The notes: a model not told the origin generated them from the letters alone. A DNA stretch of 64,000 nucleotides from Euborellia annulipes (GCA_023213315.1 JAKCPI010008027.1:55325-119324), one strand, 5' to 3'. Shown: positions 21,059-31,834, counted from the first letter of the stretch. Numbers and translations are program-made.

Positions 21059-22384
21059 AAAAAATCTGGTGGGATTGGTCGCACAGCTCACTTCGGTAAT
21101 TCAAAATTGTGTTCTGTGCTTTTCACACCAGATTTTTTCTGTCGACATATATTTAGTTTCTGACAGTACATTTGAATTCAAGATGTAAAATTTATAAACT
21201 GAAAAATATTTTGTTACCAAGGCATCCATTTCCCCTAAGTGAAGTCCTCGGGCTTGGCGTAGCGCACCTGCATTGGATACCAAATGGCTTAAATAAGAAT
21301 GCCTGGGCCTCAATATATATATTTTCATAATAATGGTTATCGTCTAAAGTCTTAAATGGCCCAAGTTGCCGAAAAGACTGTGTATGTGTGTTATTTATTT
21401 GAAATTCCTATAGGGAACCCCGTTTATTTGCCCGAGGTGCTTACGTGTACGAAGACACACACCTCAAACCCAACCGGCCTCTGGCCGTAGCCATCTACCG
21501 GCACCCCGTGAAGTTACATCATTTCCTATCTCTAACTCCTCCTCCTGCTTTCGTCTCTAGCTAGTGAACTAATCCTTATTTCTGGTTCCAACCGGCTCCT
21601 TATATCCAACCTCTTCTATGCTATGGAGGATGTCCTAGTTGAGGAGGGACTCCCTCAGCACCGGCGTGTAGCCTACTCCTTTCGAAGAATGCATCACTGA
21701 GAGGGAATCTTCTTTACGTCCCTTCCACAGGACGGGATGTCACAGCAACTCCCTCTCCTCGTAGAGTTGCCTGAGGGCTATTGTGGTAAGATCCTATATT
21801 CCAATCCAGGGCTTACTTGAGGATTTGTTTACATTAAATAAATAAATATTTTTATTTAATGAAAAATCCCGCACGCCAAGGATTTGAACAGGGATCTTCT
21901 TTGCAGGAGCTGACACCCTAGCTCACTACACCAGCGAGCGTGTGTGTGAGTGTGAGTGTGAATGGGAAAAAAGTAAAAAAAAAGTGAACTTCACAAGATT
22001 TCAAAATGAAAATATACATTTTAAAGAGCATCTAAAAAATAATTGATTTTTGAATTTTAATCAAAATCGTTGGAGCGAATTTTGAGAAAAAAAAAAAAAA
22101 TTGAAAAAGTACATCAGTAAAGTAGTAGTACTTTTTGGCCGATTTTATTTAAAAGCTTATTTTTGCGAGTGAGGGAAGAATTTAACTTTAAATAATAAAA
22201 TTTCAACTTCCTAGCACAATTCCATGATGCTTTATTTTGAACACACACACAGACAGATCTTTTTTGGACTCAGAGGACCTCAAAATATCTATTTCCATCA
22301 AAATCTCAACATCGAATTTTTAACATGTGCTATACATGTTCTACATACTTATTTTAGCATGCATAGGTAAGAGAAAGTAAAACT
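21059..22384 (+). mobile_element. Family X element, plus, interrupted by SINE-1
   Basis: HP hairpin 21059-21138 and body to about 21240; resumes near 21982 with AAGTGAACTTC and runs to the end hairpin GGTAAGAGAAAGTAAAA at 22367-22384. Confidence 0.75.
21245..21981 (+). mobile_element. SINE-1, plus, split by a second insertion
   Basis: Head CCTCGGGCTTGGCGTAG, the GATACCAAATGGCTTAAATAA segment and GGTTATCGTCTAAAG...GCCGAAAAGACTG at 21245-21390; the CA/TG tail and poly(A) appear at 21943-21981. Between them (21391-21942) is a foreign 550-bp segment with a tRNA-like head on the minus strand (A box TGGTGTAGTGAG, B box GTTCAAATCC, about 21880-21945). Its left edge TTGAAATTCCTATAGGGA recurs at 63972. 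Confidence 0.65.
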
Positions 22385-23052
22385 AAATTGTTTTGGATAA
22401 TATCAACATGGGCGTAACTAGGGGGTCCCGGGGGGGGGGGGGCCTGGCCCCCCAGAAGGCTCGTGCCCCCCCCCCCCAGAAAGATCTTTGCCCCAAGAAA
22501 AATTGAGAAAATATGGGGCTTTCCAGGCCCGAGTCATTCTTTCCACGTCAAATCGATACACTTTTTAACATCACCATCTCAGATTTGTATGAAATTTGGG
22601 TCATAGGTAGAGTCAATAGAGTCTAAGAAAAAGCCCCAATTTCAACTTGATATCTCAACTCGTTTAAGAAATATGGCGGGTTAAATTTGTCAAAAATGGC
22701 AAAAAATCGACCTAACCACATCTATTTAAATTGCTCTAAAATCTCTTAGAGATGAGATAGAGAGATGAATGAGGTGTCATTTTACAGCTTGTCAGACACC
22801 CTTTCCAATGATATACAACACACCTGGGGTAGTAATAAAAAAAAAATTTTAATTTCAAAATCAAAAATTTTAATTAATTTTTCTCAAAAAGTACCACTTC
22901 GAAAATTTTGAAAAAATTCTAAAATGGTCCTTGCTTAAAGGTTAAAAGATAATATAAGCCTCATCGAGGGATCATGATGGGATCATAGAAAAATTACTTA
23001 AAACAACCATTGAGTTAGTTTTTTGTCATAATTGGGAAAAATTACACAAGCT

Positions 23053-23473
23053 CAGTGGCGTACCGAGGAGGGGGGGGCGGAGGGGAGGTCCGCCCCGGGC
23101 CCCGAGCCGGCATAGGCCCTCATATATATATAAAAAAAAAATTAAATATTTCCCTTTGAGAGGCCCCGGGGCCCTCAGAGTCAAGTAAAAATGGGAAAAT
23201 TTTGATTAAAAAAAAAAAGAAAATTTCTCTTTAAATAGGCCCCGGGGCCCTCAGGGCTCAAGTAAAAACGGAAAAATTTAGAAAAAAAAAAATTTTTCTT
23301 TGAGACGCCCCGGAGCCTTGGGGTTCAGGGATATACGGTATTTTAAAAATATTTTTGTGTATGGAGGAGAAGGATATTTAAAGATAAGCACCCTCCCAAA
23401 AAATAAAATTCAATATAAGGCCCCCTTTCTTCTAGAGCCGCCCCAGGCCCCCAACTGCCTCTGTTCGCCTCTG
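23053..23473. mobile_element. hAT-like MITE, CAGTGGCGTACC, 421 bp
   Basis: Inserted in the left arm of the foldback; TSD CACAAGCT/CACAGGCT (7 of 8). The undisturbed opposite arm shows the pre-insertion sequence. Contains three imperfect tandem copies of a GGCCCCGGGGCCCTCAG-centred unit. Confidence 0.75.
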
Positions 23474-23726
23474 CACAGGCTAACAGTGATTTTGGTACCG
23501 GGGGTATTTTGAGCTGATCTCCGAGTATATGCGACGTCCTTTTTCCAAAAATGTCGTCCGTTTTGCTCGAATATCTCTAGTTTTAGAGATATAGAGAATA
23601 TAACGTTTTAAAAGAAATTCTGCTCTAAAGTGGCTCTTATTTTGAGTTTTCTAGATTTTTTTATGTTTTCTCTTAAAGGTATACAGGTATGTACCGGTAT
23701 GTATATAAGTAGGCGAGCAAGGGGGT

Positions 23727-23789
23727 CCAGGGGGCGCAGCCCCTGGCTAGACGGAAAGCCCCGCCGAAGGCGGGGCTTTGCGTCTAGTT
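23727..23789. repeat. Pair of GC-rich hairpins at the centre of the foldback
   Basis: First hairpin CCAGGGG-gcgca-CCCCTGG-type; second has stem CTAGACG + one mismatch + AAAGCCCCGCC, loop GAA, and the exact complement. Total stem about 19 bp. GC content is striking against the AT-rich surroundings. Similar CCGCCGAAGGCGG strings occur at 32143 and (AGCCGCC...GGCGGCT) 37267. Confidence 0.7.
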
Positions 23790-24724
23790 TTGTTTATAAT
23801 TTCGTTAATAATTAACCGATTTGCACGAATGAATGATGGCTGGAAAAATTGAATTTTTTTCAATTTTTAGCCGTGTTTTGCACCACTAAATCACTTCTGA
23901 TTGGGCAGAATCTCTAGATTTTCTATGTATCTTAGCTACCTGTATATTTTTAAGAGAAAACACCATAAAAAAAATCTAGAAAACTCAAAATAAGAGCCAC
24001 TTTAGAGCAGAATTTCTTTTAAAACGTTATATTCTCTATATCTCTAAAACTAGAGATATTCGAGCAAAACGGACGACATTTTTGGAAAAAGGACGTCGCA
24101 TATACTCGGAGATCAGCTCAAAATACCCCCCGGTACCAAAATCACTGTTAGCCTGTGTAATTTTTCACAATTATGACAAAAAACTAACGCAAGGGTTGTT
24201 TTAATTAATTTTTCTCTATAATCTGAGATGGTGATGTTAAAAAGTGTATCAATTTGACGTGGAATGACTCGCCCACCGAGGTTATCTGGTCTCATGCCCC
24301 CCCCCCCCCAGCGAGGATGATGGTCCCATGGCCCCCCCCCAGCCAGATTCTCTAGTTACGCCCATGAATATCAAATACTGATTCAGGTTCCTGTTAACTA
24401 CTGGATGCTTTCAAATTTGACAGTGGCCTCTACTGTGCACTCAGAGTTGGGCACCAACTAAATGTTGATTAAAAATTTAGTTAAAGTAAACAAATCATAT
24501 CAAGAATCTAGTATGCTCTATTTAGTTTGAGTAAAAATTTAGTTAAACTAAAAATAACAAATCAGATTTCTGATATGATTAAATTAATTTGAGTAAAAAT
24601 TTAATCAAATTAAATTAATTTTAATCAGATAAATTAACTTAACTAAATTTTGATTAATATATATTTGTTAAGTATTTAATGATTTATTTTATAGTTTTTT
24701 GACCTAGTTTAGCAACTAGTGAGC

Positions 24725-25000
24725 CAAGGGCGGATCCAGAGTTGTTTCTCGGGGGGGGGGGGGGTGATCTAGTGTGACTCGTCGCACAGCACACAATTTT
24801 TTCTTAATTTCGGTAATTTAAAGGCGTATTCTCTTCTTGTTTGTCAGAATATAAATACAAATCAAATTTTTAAGTATTAATTAATTTTTAAAATTTTACA
24901 TTAAAAATACAATTTTTTTCAAAAAAAAAAGTTTTTTTAATCTCGGGGGGGGGGGGGGAGGGGGGGAATTACCCCCTTTACCCCCCTGTATCTGCCCTTG
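24725..25000. mobile_element. CAAGGGCGGAT MITE in the left hAT arm
   Basis: 276 bp, perfect TSD TAGTGAGC (24717-24724, 25001-25008). Carries an HP-like foldback (from about 24768) behind a G run. Confidence 0.85.
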
Positions 25001-25086
25001 TAGTGAGCTGATTTTAAAAAATTTGGACCAACAATGCTAATAAATTAAATAATAAACTTTACTAGGATGGATTTCTTTCTTATAAC

Positions 25087-25140
25087 TAGAGCCCGGATTT
25101 TTATGCAGCAAAAACCGCTAAATATGCATATAATATGCAG
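25087..25140. repeat. AGAGCCCGG-type transposon terminus
   Basis: AGAGCCCGGATTTTTATGCA followed by ATGCATAT repeats, as in the element at 12900. Lies exactly where the inverted arms end, so it may mark another insertion. Confidence 0.4.
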
Positions 25141-25201
25141 TAAAAGTATTAAAATATGATAATTCATTCTCGTTCTTTCTAAAATATAGTATACTAGTAA
25201 A

Positions 25202-25476
25202 CAGGGGCGTATATAGGGGGGGGGGGGGCGAGGGGGGCCCGGGCCCCCCCCCCCCCCGAAATTTCCCAAACACATATACATATATAGGGATATACAAACA
25301 TCAGCGCAACAAATTTTTCCGCAGGATGGACAACTTTGGTTCCGCAAAGGAAAAAATGTTCCGCAAAAAATTTCGTGTGAAAAAAAATTTAGTTTAAAAA
25401 AAAAAAAAAATTTCCACAGAAAAATTTTCAGTTCGGGCCCCCCCCCCCCCCGAAAAAATTTCTATATACGCCCCTG
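25202..25476. mobile_element. hAT-like MITE, CAGGGGCGTATATAG, 275 bp
   Basis: TIR CAGGGGCGTATATAG / CTATATACGCCCCTG; perfect TSD CTAGTAAA (25194-25201, 25477-25484). G/C homopolymers flank the interior. Confidence 0.85.
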
Positions 25477-25645
25477 CTAGTAAATATACTGTAAATCAAA
25501 TATTATTAAATTAAATAAGTTAAGATAGATAATGAATCAAAACACTATACACATTGTTCGATACAATTTATTGTGAATCAGTCCCCTCGCTATATGACAT
25601 TCACTGAAGGCATCGGCGTTCAGGCTTTCGAAACGAATATTTATC

Positions 25646-25995
25646 AAAAAAATCTGGTGTGACTGGCGCACAGCACACAACTTTCTCTTACCCTTCGGTA
25701 AGAGAAAGTTGGGCACTGTGCTGGTCACACCAGATTTTTTGTGTCGAGATATATTTAGTTTCCGATAGCACCTTAGTTTCAAACTTGCATTTTAAATGTT
25801 GACTGCTTCAAATAAACTATGGTTATTTTTCAAAATTTTAATCTCATATTTGGACATTTTATACACAATATAGAATCGTAAATAAATACAAAATTTCATA
25901 AGAATTGAAAAAAAAATTTTAAATGCCTAAAATGTTCTAAAGGGGACCCCCTTTTGAATCGAAATTAACATACAAATCCCTATAGGAAATTAACA
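25646..25995 (+). mobile_element. Family B element with the cleanest HP hairpin
   Basis: HP at 25646-25740 is almost a perfect foldback (inner CTTTCTCTTACC / GGTAAGAGAAAG). The body differs from family X: GTGTCGAGATATATTTAG, CACCTTAGTTTCAAACTTGC, TGTTGACTGCTTCAAATAAA, ending near AACATACAAATCCCTATAGG. Inverted relative at 29095-29683. Confidence 0.7.
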
Positions 25996-26154
25996 TTGTT
26001 CCTATGCGAAGATAAGGTGGAAAGGGAATTTAAAAAGAGTAGAGAGAGACGATAATGTTTGCAAGTGAGAGAGAGACATATATGTTTTCTTTGAAACAAT
26101 TAAAGACACAAATAAATTTAAAAAAAATGGGAATTTAAATAATAATTGATTTTT

Positions 26155-26426
26155 TTTTTTTTTTTTTTTAAAACATTCACACTTTTTTCTCATTCACACT
26201 CACAATCACACACACATTCACACAGTCTTTTCGGCAACTTAGGCCATTTAAGACTTTAGACGATAACCGTTATTTATTATTATACATATTGGGGTCCAGG
26301 CATTCTTATATAAGCCATTTGGTATCCAAATGCCTTATATAAAATCATCGGACTGCCTGGGGTCCGAACCCGCGACGTTTGGTATACGAGGTTAGCACGC
26401 TAACCTCTACGCCATGCCCCGAGGGC
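26155..26426 (-). mobile_element. SINE-1, full length, minus
   Basis: Poly(A) on the minus strand, A box and B box as in 10436; TSD TAATTGATTTTT (26143-26154, 26427-26438). Confidence 0.8.
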
Positions 26427-26462
26427 TAATTGATTTTTAATCTAATAAAAAGAAAAAGATTT

Positions 26463-26962
26463 AAATTCCGTTACCATGGCAACCATTTCTATCTTTCCTA
26501 TGAAGAACAAGAGTAAAGTGGTCTTCAGAAGATTTCAACGGCAAAATGAGAATATACATTTTAAAGAGCATCTAAAAAATAGTTCATTTATGAATTAAAA
26601 AAAAAATCCTTGGAGGGAATTTTGAGAAAATCGAAAAAAACTGAAAAAGTACATCAGTAAAGTACTAGTACTTTTTGGCCGATTTTGTTCAAAAGCTTAT
26701 TTTGAGATTCTTCAAAGGTACCTAAGTTAAATATAAAATTTCAATCCGCTAGCTCAACTCCTTCATGCTAAAAATCTGTCCACACACACAGACACACACA
26801 CAGACACACATACACACACACACAGACCAATTTGCGGGACCCACTTTTTTGGACTCAGGGGACCTCAAAACGCGTATATCCATCAAAATCTCGACATCGA
26901 ATTTTTGAAATGAATTGAATACTTCTCTATATATTTCATATATAGGGTAAGGGAAAGTAAAA
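26463..26962 (+). mobile_element. Family X element, 5' truncated
   Basis: Starts at the TTACCATGGCAACC block, without the HP hairpin; intact to the end hairpin GGTAAGGGAAAGTAAAA. The microsatellite is expanded to a (CA)n tract at 26780-26824. Confidence 0.8.
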
Positions 26963-27347
26963 TATACAATGACGAAATTGAAGGAGTAATTTTTTTGCTA
27001 ATCTCGCGTTGTACTAAATAAGAAGTCATTTTAAAGTCGAAACGTAAACATATAGCGAGAGGAATTATAAAAAATAAGTTAGGATGAAAATTGTGCAAAA
27101 GCAATGTTTTAATTGGCCATCAATTTCATCTTATATGAATATTATCAACCACACTGCCCTAAATGATAGACATTGTATAACATACTAGTAAAGTTGATCT
27201 GCGTAATATTTCAATGAAAAGTCTTAAATTCAGTTCACTAGTTAGCTAGATGATAACTAATGTTATAAGAAAGAAATCCATCCTAGTAAAGTTTATTATT
27301 TAATTTATAAGCATTGTTGGTCCAAATTTTTTAAAATCAGCTCACTA

Positions 27348-27617
27348 CAAGGGCAGATACAGGGGGGTAAAGGGGGTAATTCCCCCCCCCCCCCCCCCCC
27401 GAGATTAAAAAAACTTTTTTTTTTTGAAAAAAAATTGTATTTTTAATGTAAAATTTTAAAAATTAATACTTAAAAATTTGATTTGTATTTATATTCTGAC
27501 AAACAAGAAGAGAATACGCCTTTAAATTACCGAAATTAAGAAAAAATTGTGTGCTGTGCGACGAGTCACACTAGATCACCCCCCCCCCCCCGAGAAACAA
27601 CTCTGGATCCGCCCTTG
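27348..27617. mobile_element. CAAGGGCGGAT MITE in the right hAT arm
   Basis: Inverted counterpart of 24725-25000, flanked by GCTCACTA on both sides (27340-27347, 27618-27625). Confidence 0.85.
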
Positions 27618-27908
27618 GCTCACTAGTTGCTAAACTAGGTCAAAAAACTATAAAATAAATCATTAAATACTTAACAAATATATATTAATCAAAATTTAGT
27701 TAAGTTAATTTATCTGATTAAAATTAATTTAATTTGATTAAATTTTTACTCAAATTAATTTAATCATATCAGAAATCTGATTTGTTATTTTTAGTTTAAC
27801 TAAATTTTTACTCAAACTAAATAGAGCATACTAGATTCTTGATATGATTTGTTTACTTTAACTAAATTTTTAATCAACATTTAGTTGGTGCCCAACTCTG
27901 TGTGCACT

Positions 27909-28431
27909 AGATAAAAGCAGAGTATGTTTTTTTTTACTTCTCACAAGGTTAATAGAGCTACGAATATTGAGCTGGAAATTTTTCACAGGATTTCAAATTA
28001 TTTTATTGCATAAATTAAATATAATTTATGTTAATAAAATGTTAGAAAGAGTATATAAAGAAAAAAAAAAAGGATTTCTTTTCAAGAAATTCATTTTATA
28101 TCAGATGAGATGTGGAATTTTTCTTTCCCTTGACCTCTTGACTTATTTATAATTGAAGAATAAAAAAACAAAAAGTGAGGAGGTGTGATACATTTATATA
28201 ACAACAAGTACAAGGAGATAGATAGTATTTATATAAAAAATATCTCTCTTGTATTTTGTCCGAAAATTGATTTGTAAAGGAAATAAATTAGAATTATCTA
28301 TTTTTGAGATATTTTATTGAAACACACACACACACAGTCTTTTGAGAGACCTACGGGTATTTAAAACAACAGGATATTCAATCCCTCGAACCTTGAATTT
28401 TTCAACTCAAAACCCAAATCAAATTTGGGAA
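27909..28431. other. AT-rich DNA, no gene seen
   Basis: A 61-codon open frame at 27967-28152 has no recognisable features. Confidence 0.45.
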
Positions 28432-29040
28432 TTTTTTACTTTCTCTTACCATAACATTTAGAGAGAAAGTATTGGATTCATGTAAAAATTTTGATTTATT
28501 TACCTAAACTATAGTCGCATAACAGGAAAAATCCTAATTATAATACTACAAAATTAAAATCAAAATAATAAAATACAAAAAGAAAATTTTTAACACAGTC
28601 TCAACGTTACAAAAACAAAAAAAAAATTCTTTAAGTTAATTTTCAGTTTTCGAGTAATAAAAAATGATTAAAAATGGTCTAGGGATCCACACGCCCGCAG
28701 CAGGTCTGCATAGTGAACCGGAAGGGATATACACGCCCGCACCAGGGACACACACAGTAGATTGAAAGAGACCAGAAGAAAAATGTGTGTCCCTAGTGAG
28801 GACGTGTGTATCGTGTTGAGGCCTCTTAGTCCAAAAAAGTTATCTGTCTATCTGTGTTTAAAATAAAGCAAGAAGGAAATGAACTAAGAGGTTGAAATTT
28901 TATATTTGAGTTCAGTGCGAAAATATGCTTTTATATAAAATCAGCAAAAAAATAAATAAATACGGCCAAATGGTACTATAACTTTACTGATATAATTTTT
29001 CAGTTTTTTTTCTCAAAATTATTTTAAGTACACTTTATTG
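28432..29040 (-). mobile_element. Family X fragments, minus, interrupted
   Basis: End hairpin and TATTGGATTCATG at 28432-28483; the body reappears at 28826 (TTAGTCCAAAAAAGTT) and runs to about 29040. The 340 bp between (with two ACACGCCCGCA-containing copies near 28690 and 28730) is unassigned. Confidence 0.6.
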
Positions 29041-29094
29041 GTATAGTATTTCAGATTTTTCAAATTCATTTTCTGGCTCTTCCTTCCTTAGAGC

Positions 29095-29683
29095 CCCATA
29101 TGGGGATTTGTATGTTAATTTCGATTCAAAAGGGGGACCCCCTTTGGAACTTTTTACACATTTAAAAGAATTTTTTCTAATTCTTATTAAATTTTGTATT
29201 TATTAAAAATTCTCTATTGTGTATATAAAATATAATATGAGATTAAATTTTTTTTTTTAACACCCACTTTTTTCTCATTCACACACACATTCACACAATC
29301 TTTTCGGCAACTCGGGCCATATAAGACATTTACGATAACCGTTATTGATTTAATATACATATTGGGGTCCAGGCATTCTTATTTAAGCCATTTGGTATCC
29401 AAATGGCTTAAATAAAATCATCGGACTGCCTGGGGTCCGAACCCGCGACTTGGTGATATGAGGTTAGCACGCTAACCCCTACACCAAGCCCCGAGGGCCT
29501 TAAAATTTTGAAAAATGTTTATTTCAAGCAGTCAACATTTAAAATACACAGAACCTATGGAAATTTTGAATCAATTGTACTTATGAAATAAATGCAAGTG
29601 GTCAAGTTTGAAACTAAGGTGCTATGGAAACTAAATATATCTCGACACAAAGAATCTGGTGTGACTGGCGCACCAGATTTTTT
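29095..29683 (-). mobile_element. Family B element, minus, interrupted by SINE-1
   Basis: Inverted match to 25646-25995 on both sides of the SINE at 29250-29499; the HP end (29650-29683) has lost its middle. Confidence 0.65.
29250..29499 (-). mobile_element. SINE-1, full length, minus
   Basis: T run at the left, CA repeats, GCCGAAAAGA-type domain in reverse, palindromic ATTTGGATACC segment, tRNA-like head with B box GGGTTCGGACC. A/T-rich flanks (TTAAATTTT / TTAAAATTTT) look like the TSD. Confidence 0.75.
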
Positions 29684-30644
29684 AATATTAATATAAGAAT
29701 TCATCTAATTCTTTTTAAAGTTAAAAGTCTTGAAGGCGGATTCCTGTTGTCGCAAAGGGCATTAGCATTCGCAGAGGGTCCTGAACAAGGGTCGCCGAGG
29801 ACGTCGGAAACATTATCTCTGACCAAACGACGACACCTGATGAATTATTAATACATTTGACAGGCAGACAGAGAGACAATTCAATTCGATTTGGAGAAAA
29901 AACAATAAAGCTAACAAAACAAGCAAGGTGACAGGCCTATATATTGGATAGTCAGGCCGTTTTCTCAATTCCAGAGAGATAAGGAAAATGACTTTTGATT
30001 AATTTTTCTACTCTCAAATAAAATGTTTTGAAAATTATCGGAATAACAAAACAATTAGAATTTAAATACCGCATTTAATTTTTATTCATGACGTAAGCTA
30101 ATGCTTATATTAATTTTTTTATGAATATAAACGCATTAATTCTCAGAGAGGGACATGTTTTATCCTTTTCACGCCTATTTGAATTGCAGAAACATGTTTA
30201 AGGTTAAAACAATGGGCAGGAAATGAAGTTCGGGTTCGAGTCACAGGCCAAACTAAATTTTTTTTGCTCTTCAAAATACTTTTTTTTTTTTGAAGATCAT
30301 TTATTCTCCTTCCTGAAATATCTCTTTTTTAAGTAGTGATGTTCGATTTCGAATTGCTAAAGGTTACGTCTTAGGAAATATAAAGCCTATTTTTGCTTGA
30401 TTAGCCTATGATAAATCTAGAATATCAAATACCAGGCGTTGAAATCTCCATGGGATCATATTCCCTTTTCGGTGCTGGGCCTTCAATCAAAGCGAGTTTG
30501 GCGAATAAAATAATCGTGATCGAATTAGCAAGGTGGCTTTTGAATTTAACTATAATAAAGGGTCGGACTTTGCATTCAACCAATACGCAAAGAAATAACG
30601 CAACGCGTTTGTTTATAAATAATTTTTTAACAAATTTATCATAA
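29684..30644. other. No convincing gene
   Basis: A GC-richer patch at 29725-29850 and a pair of overlapping frames on opposite strands at 30408-30670 were examined; neither has a domain, signal or low-complexity-free protein character that would justify a call. Confidence 0.4.
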
Positions 30645-30905
30645 ATTAGGGTACTAATATTATATATCATTTTACTTGGGAGAAAGTCTAGTTTCTGAAT
30701 ATATTAAAAAAATTATAGGTTATGTAAGAAAAAAATATTGGCCTCCCTCCCCCCTCTAGAGCGCCCCCTAATGGTCCGATGTTTACAAAAAGCTTTTCAG
30801 TAGCTACTTGGCCACACACACACACACACATACAAACATCATTCCAAAAAGTATTTAAATGGATTCAGGGGACCTCAAAAGGCATTTTGCCAGCTTGAGT
30901 TCAAT
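30645..30905 (-). repeat. Family C, minus
   Basis: Inverted match to 11440-11650 plus 10150-10265, giving the order of family C: GCAAAATGCC, GAGGTCCCCTGAATCC, GT microsatellite, GCTTTTTGTAAACATCGG, CTCTAGAG, TAGACTTTCTCCC. Confidence 0.6.
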
Positions 30906-31034
30906 TTTGTCGAACGTACGGCAAATTTTTGGGCAAAATACGTGAAATTCGTGTCATTTTCAAATATTTTGAGACAAGAGAGAAAATATAAAAAAAATAT
31001 ATAGGCCTATAATTAATAAAACTAAATTTTTAAT

Positions 31035-31699
31035 AAAAAAATCTGGTGTGACTGGCGCACAGCACACAACTTTCTCTTACCTTCGATAATCGAAAGTTGT
31101 GTTCTGTGCTTGTCACACCAGATTTTTTGTGTCGACATGTATTTAGTTTCCGACAGTACGGTACATTCGATTTTCAAGATGTACAATTTATAAGTATGGG
31201 AAAATATTTATATTTTGTTACCATGGCAACCATTTCTCCTATCTTTTCTATGGAGTACAAGAGTAAAGTGGTCTTCAGAAGATTTCAATCACAAAATGAG
31301 AATATACATTTTATAGAGAATCTAAAAAATAATTGATTTTTGAATTAAAAAAAACAACCTTGGAGCGAATTTTGAGAAAATAAAAAAAAACTGAAAAAGT
31401 ACATCAGTAAAGTACTAGTACTCTTTGGTCGATTTTGTTCAAAAGCTTCGTGTCACGTCCCAGGGGGTGCCTAACTTAAATATAAAATTTCAGCCTCATA
31501 GCTCAATTCCTTCATGCTTAAAATTGAACACACACACAGACAGACAGACCATGTCGCGAAAACCACTTTTTTAGATTCAGGGGACCTCAAAACGTGAAGA
31601 TCCATCAAAATCTCGACATCGAATTTTTGACATGAAACCAATACTTTCTCTCTCTATATATATTAACAAATAATATATAGAAGTAAGAGAAAGTAAAAA
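31035..31699 (+). mobile_element. Family X element, uninterrupted reference copy, 665 bp
   Basis: Order: HP hairpin (31035-31128), GTGTCGACATGTATTTAG, ACGGTACATTCG, TTACCATGGCAACC, AGTAAAGTGGTCTTCAGAAG, AGTACATCAGTAAAGTACTA, CTTAAATATAAAATTTCA, TAGCTCAATTCCTTCATGC, (AC)n with AGACAGACC, TTCAGGGGACCTCAAAACG, ATCTCGACATCGAATTTTTG, then an end hairpin TACTTTCTCTCTCT...GTAAGAGAAAGTA. No open frame of significance, so non-autonomous. Hairpin ends plus a central microsatellite recall Helitron/Helentron-derived DINE-type elements; this class is inferred only. Confidence 0.85.
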
Positions 31700-31720
31700 G
31701 ATATTTTAAAGTAATTTAAA

Positions 31721-31834
31721 CCGGGGGTCCTTGCATACGAGAAGAGAAACAGTCCATCGTTGGGATTAAATAACGCCAAGTGCGGCGAAACCTCGCAATC
31801 AGTGTGTGGAACGTCCCCCGGTAGCCATCTGACA
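31721..31834 (+). mobile_element. SINE-3 (5S-like), truncated
   Basis: ATTAAATAACGCCAAGTGCGG and GGAACGTCCCCCGGTAGCCA as in 10715-10937; TSD TAATTTAAA (31712-31720, 31835-31843). Confidence 0.6.

Larger units (their letters stand above)
22531..24270. mobile_element. Foldback element nested in the hAT, GAGTCATTC termini
   Basis: TIR GAGTCATTCTTTCCACGTCA / GACGTGGAATGACTC; possible 4-bp TSD GCCC. The arms (22531-22590, 22985-23044 and 23474-23690 against 23945-24270) add up to about 330 bp each; the left arm has an extra 395 bp (22591-22984) and the MITE 23053-23473. No transposase frame. Confidence 0.75.
22407..24366. mobile_element. hAT-like element, CATGGGCGTAACTAG family, 1960 bp, multiply nested
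   Basis: Same termini as the 141-bp MITE at 15239; perfect TSD AATATCAA (22399-22406, 24367-24374). Its own sequence is only about 220 bp; the rest is the nested foldback 22531-24270. Confidence 0.85.
24442..27900. mobile_element. hAT-like element with about 650-bp terminal inverted repeats, 3459 bp
   Basis: Ends CAGAGTTGGGCACC / GGTGCCCAACTCTG with perfect TSD TGTGCACT (24434-24441, 27901-27908). Arms 24442-25090 and 27262-27900 are near-identical inverted copies, each rich in TTTAGTTAAA-type repeats and each containing the CAAGGGCGG MITE. The 2.2-kb middle holds another MITE, a family B copy, SINE-1 and family X, and no transposase. Either a large foldback hAT derivative or two copies joined head to head. 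Confidence 0.85.

Noticed and set aside
23727..23789. Bacterial-type rho-independent terminator or horizontally acquired bacterial DNA
   Set aside because: The hairpin is in the exact centre of a eukaryotic foldback transposon and lacks a following T run; no bacterial coding sequence is nearby.
29725..29850. Additional hammerhead-like motif (CTGAACAAGGGTCGCC...GGAAACATT)
   Set aside because: The first box is not CTGANGA and the GAAAC box lacks the following GTC; pairing is poor.
30408..30670. Overlapping frames of 78 and 81 codons on opposite strands
   Set aside because: Mirror-image openness in AT-rich DNA; no signal peptide, domain or start context.
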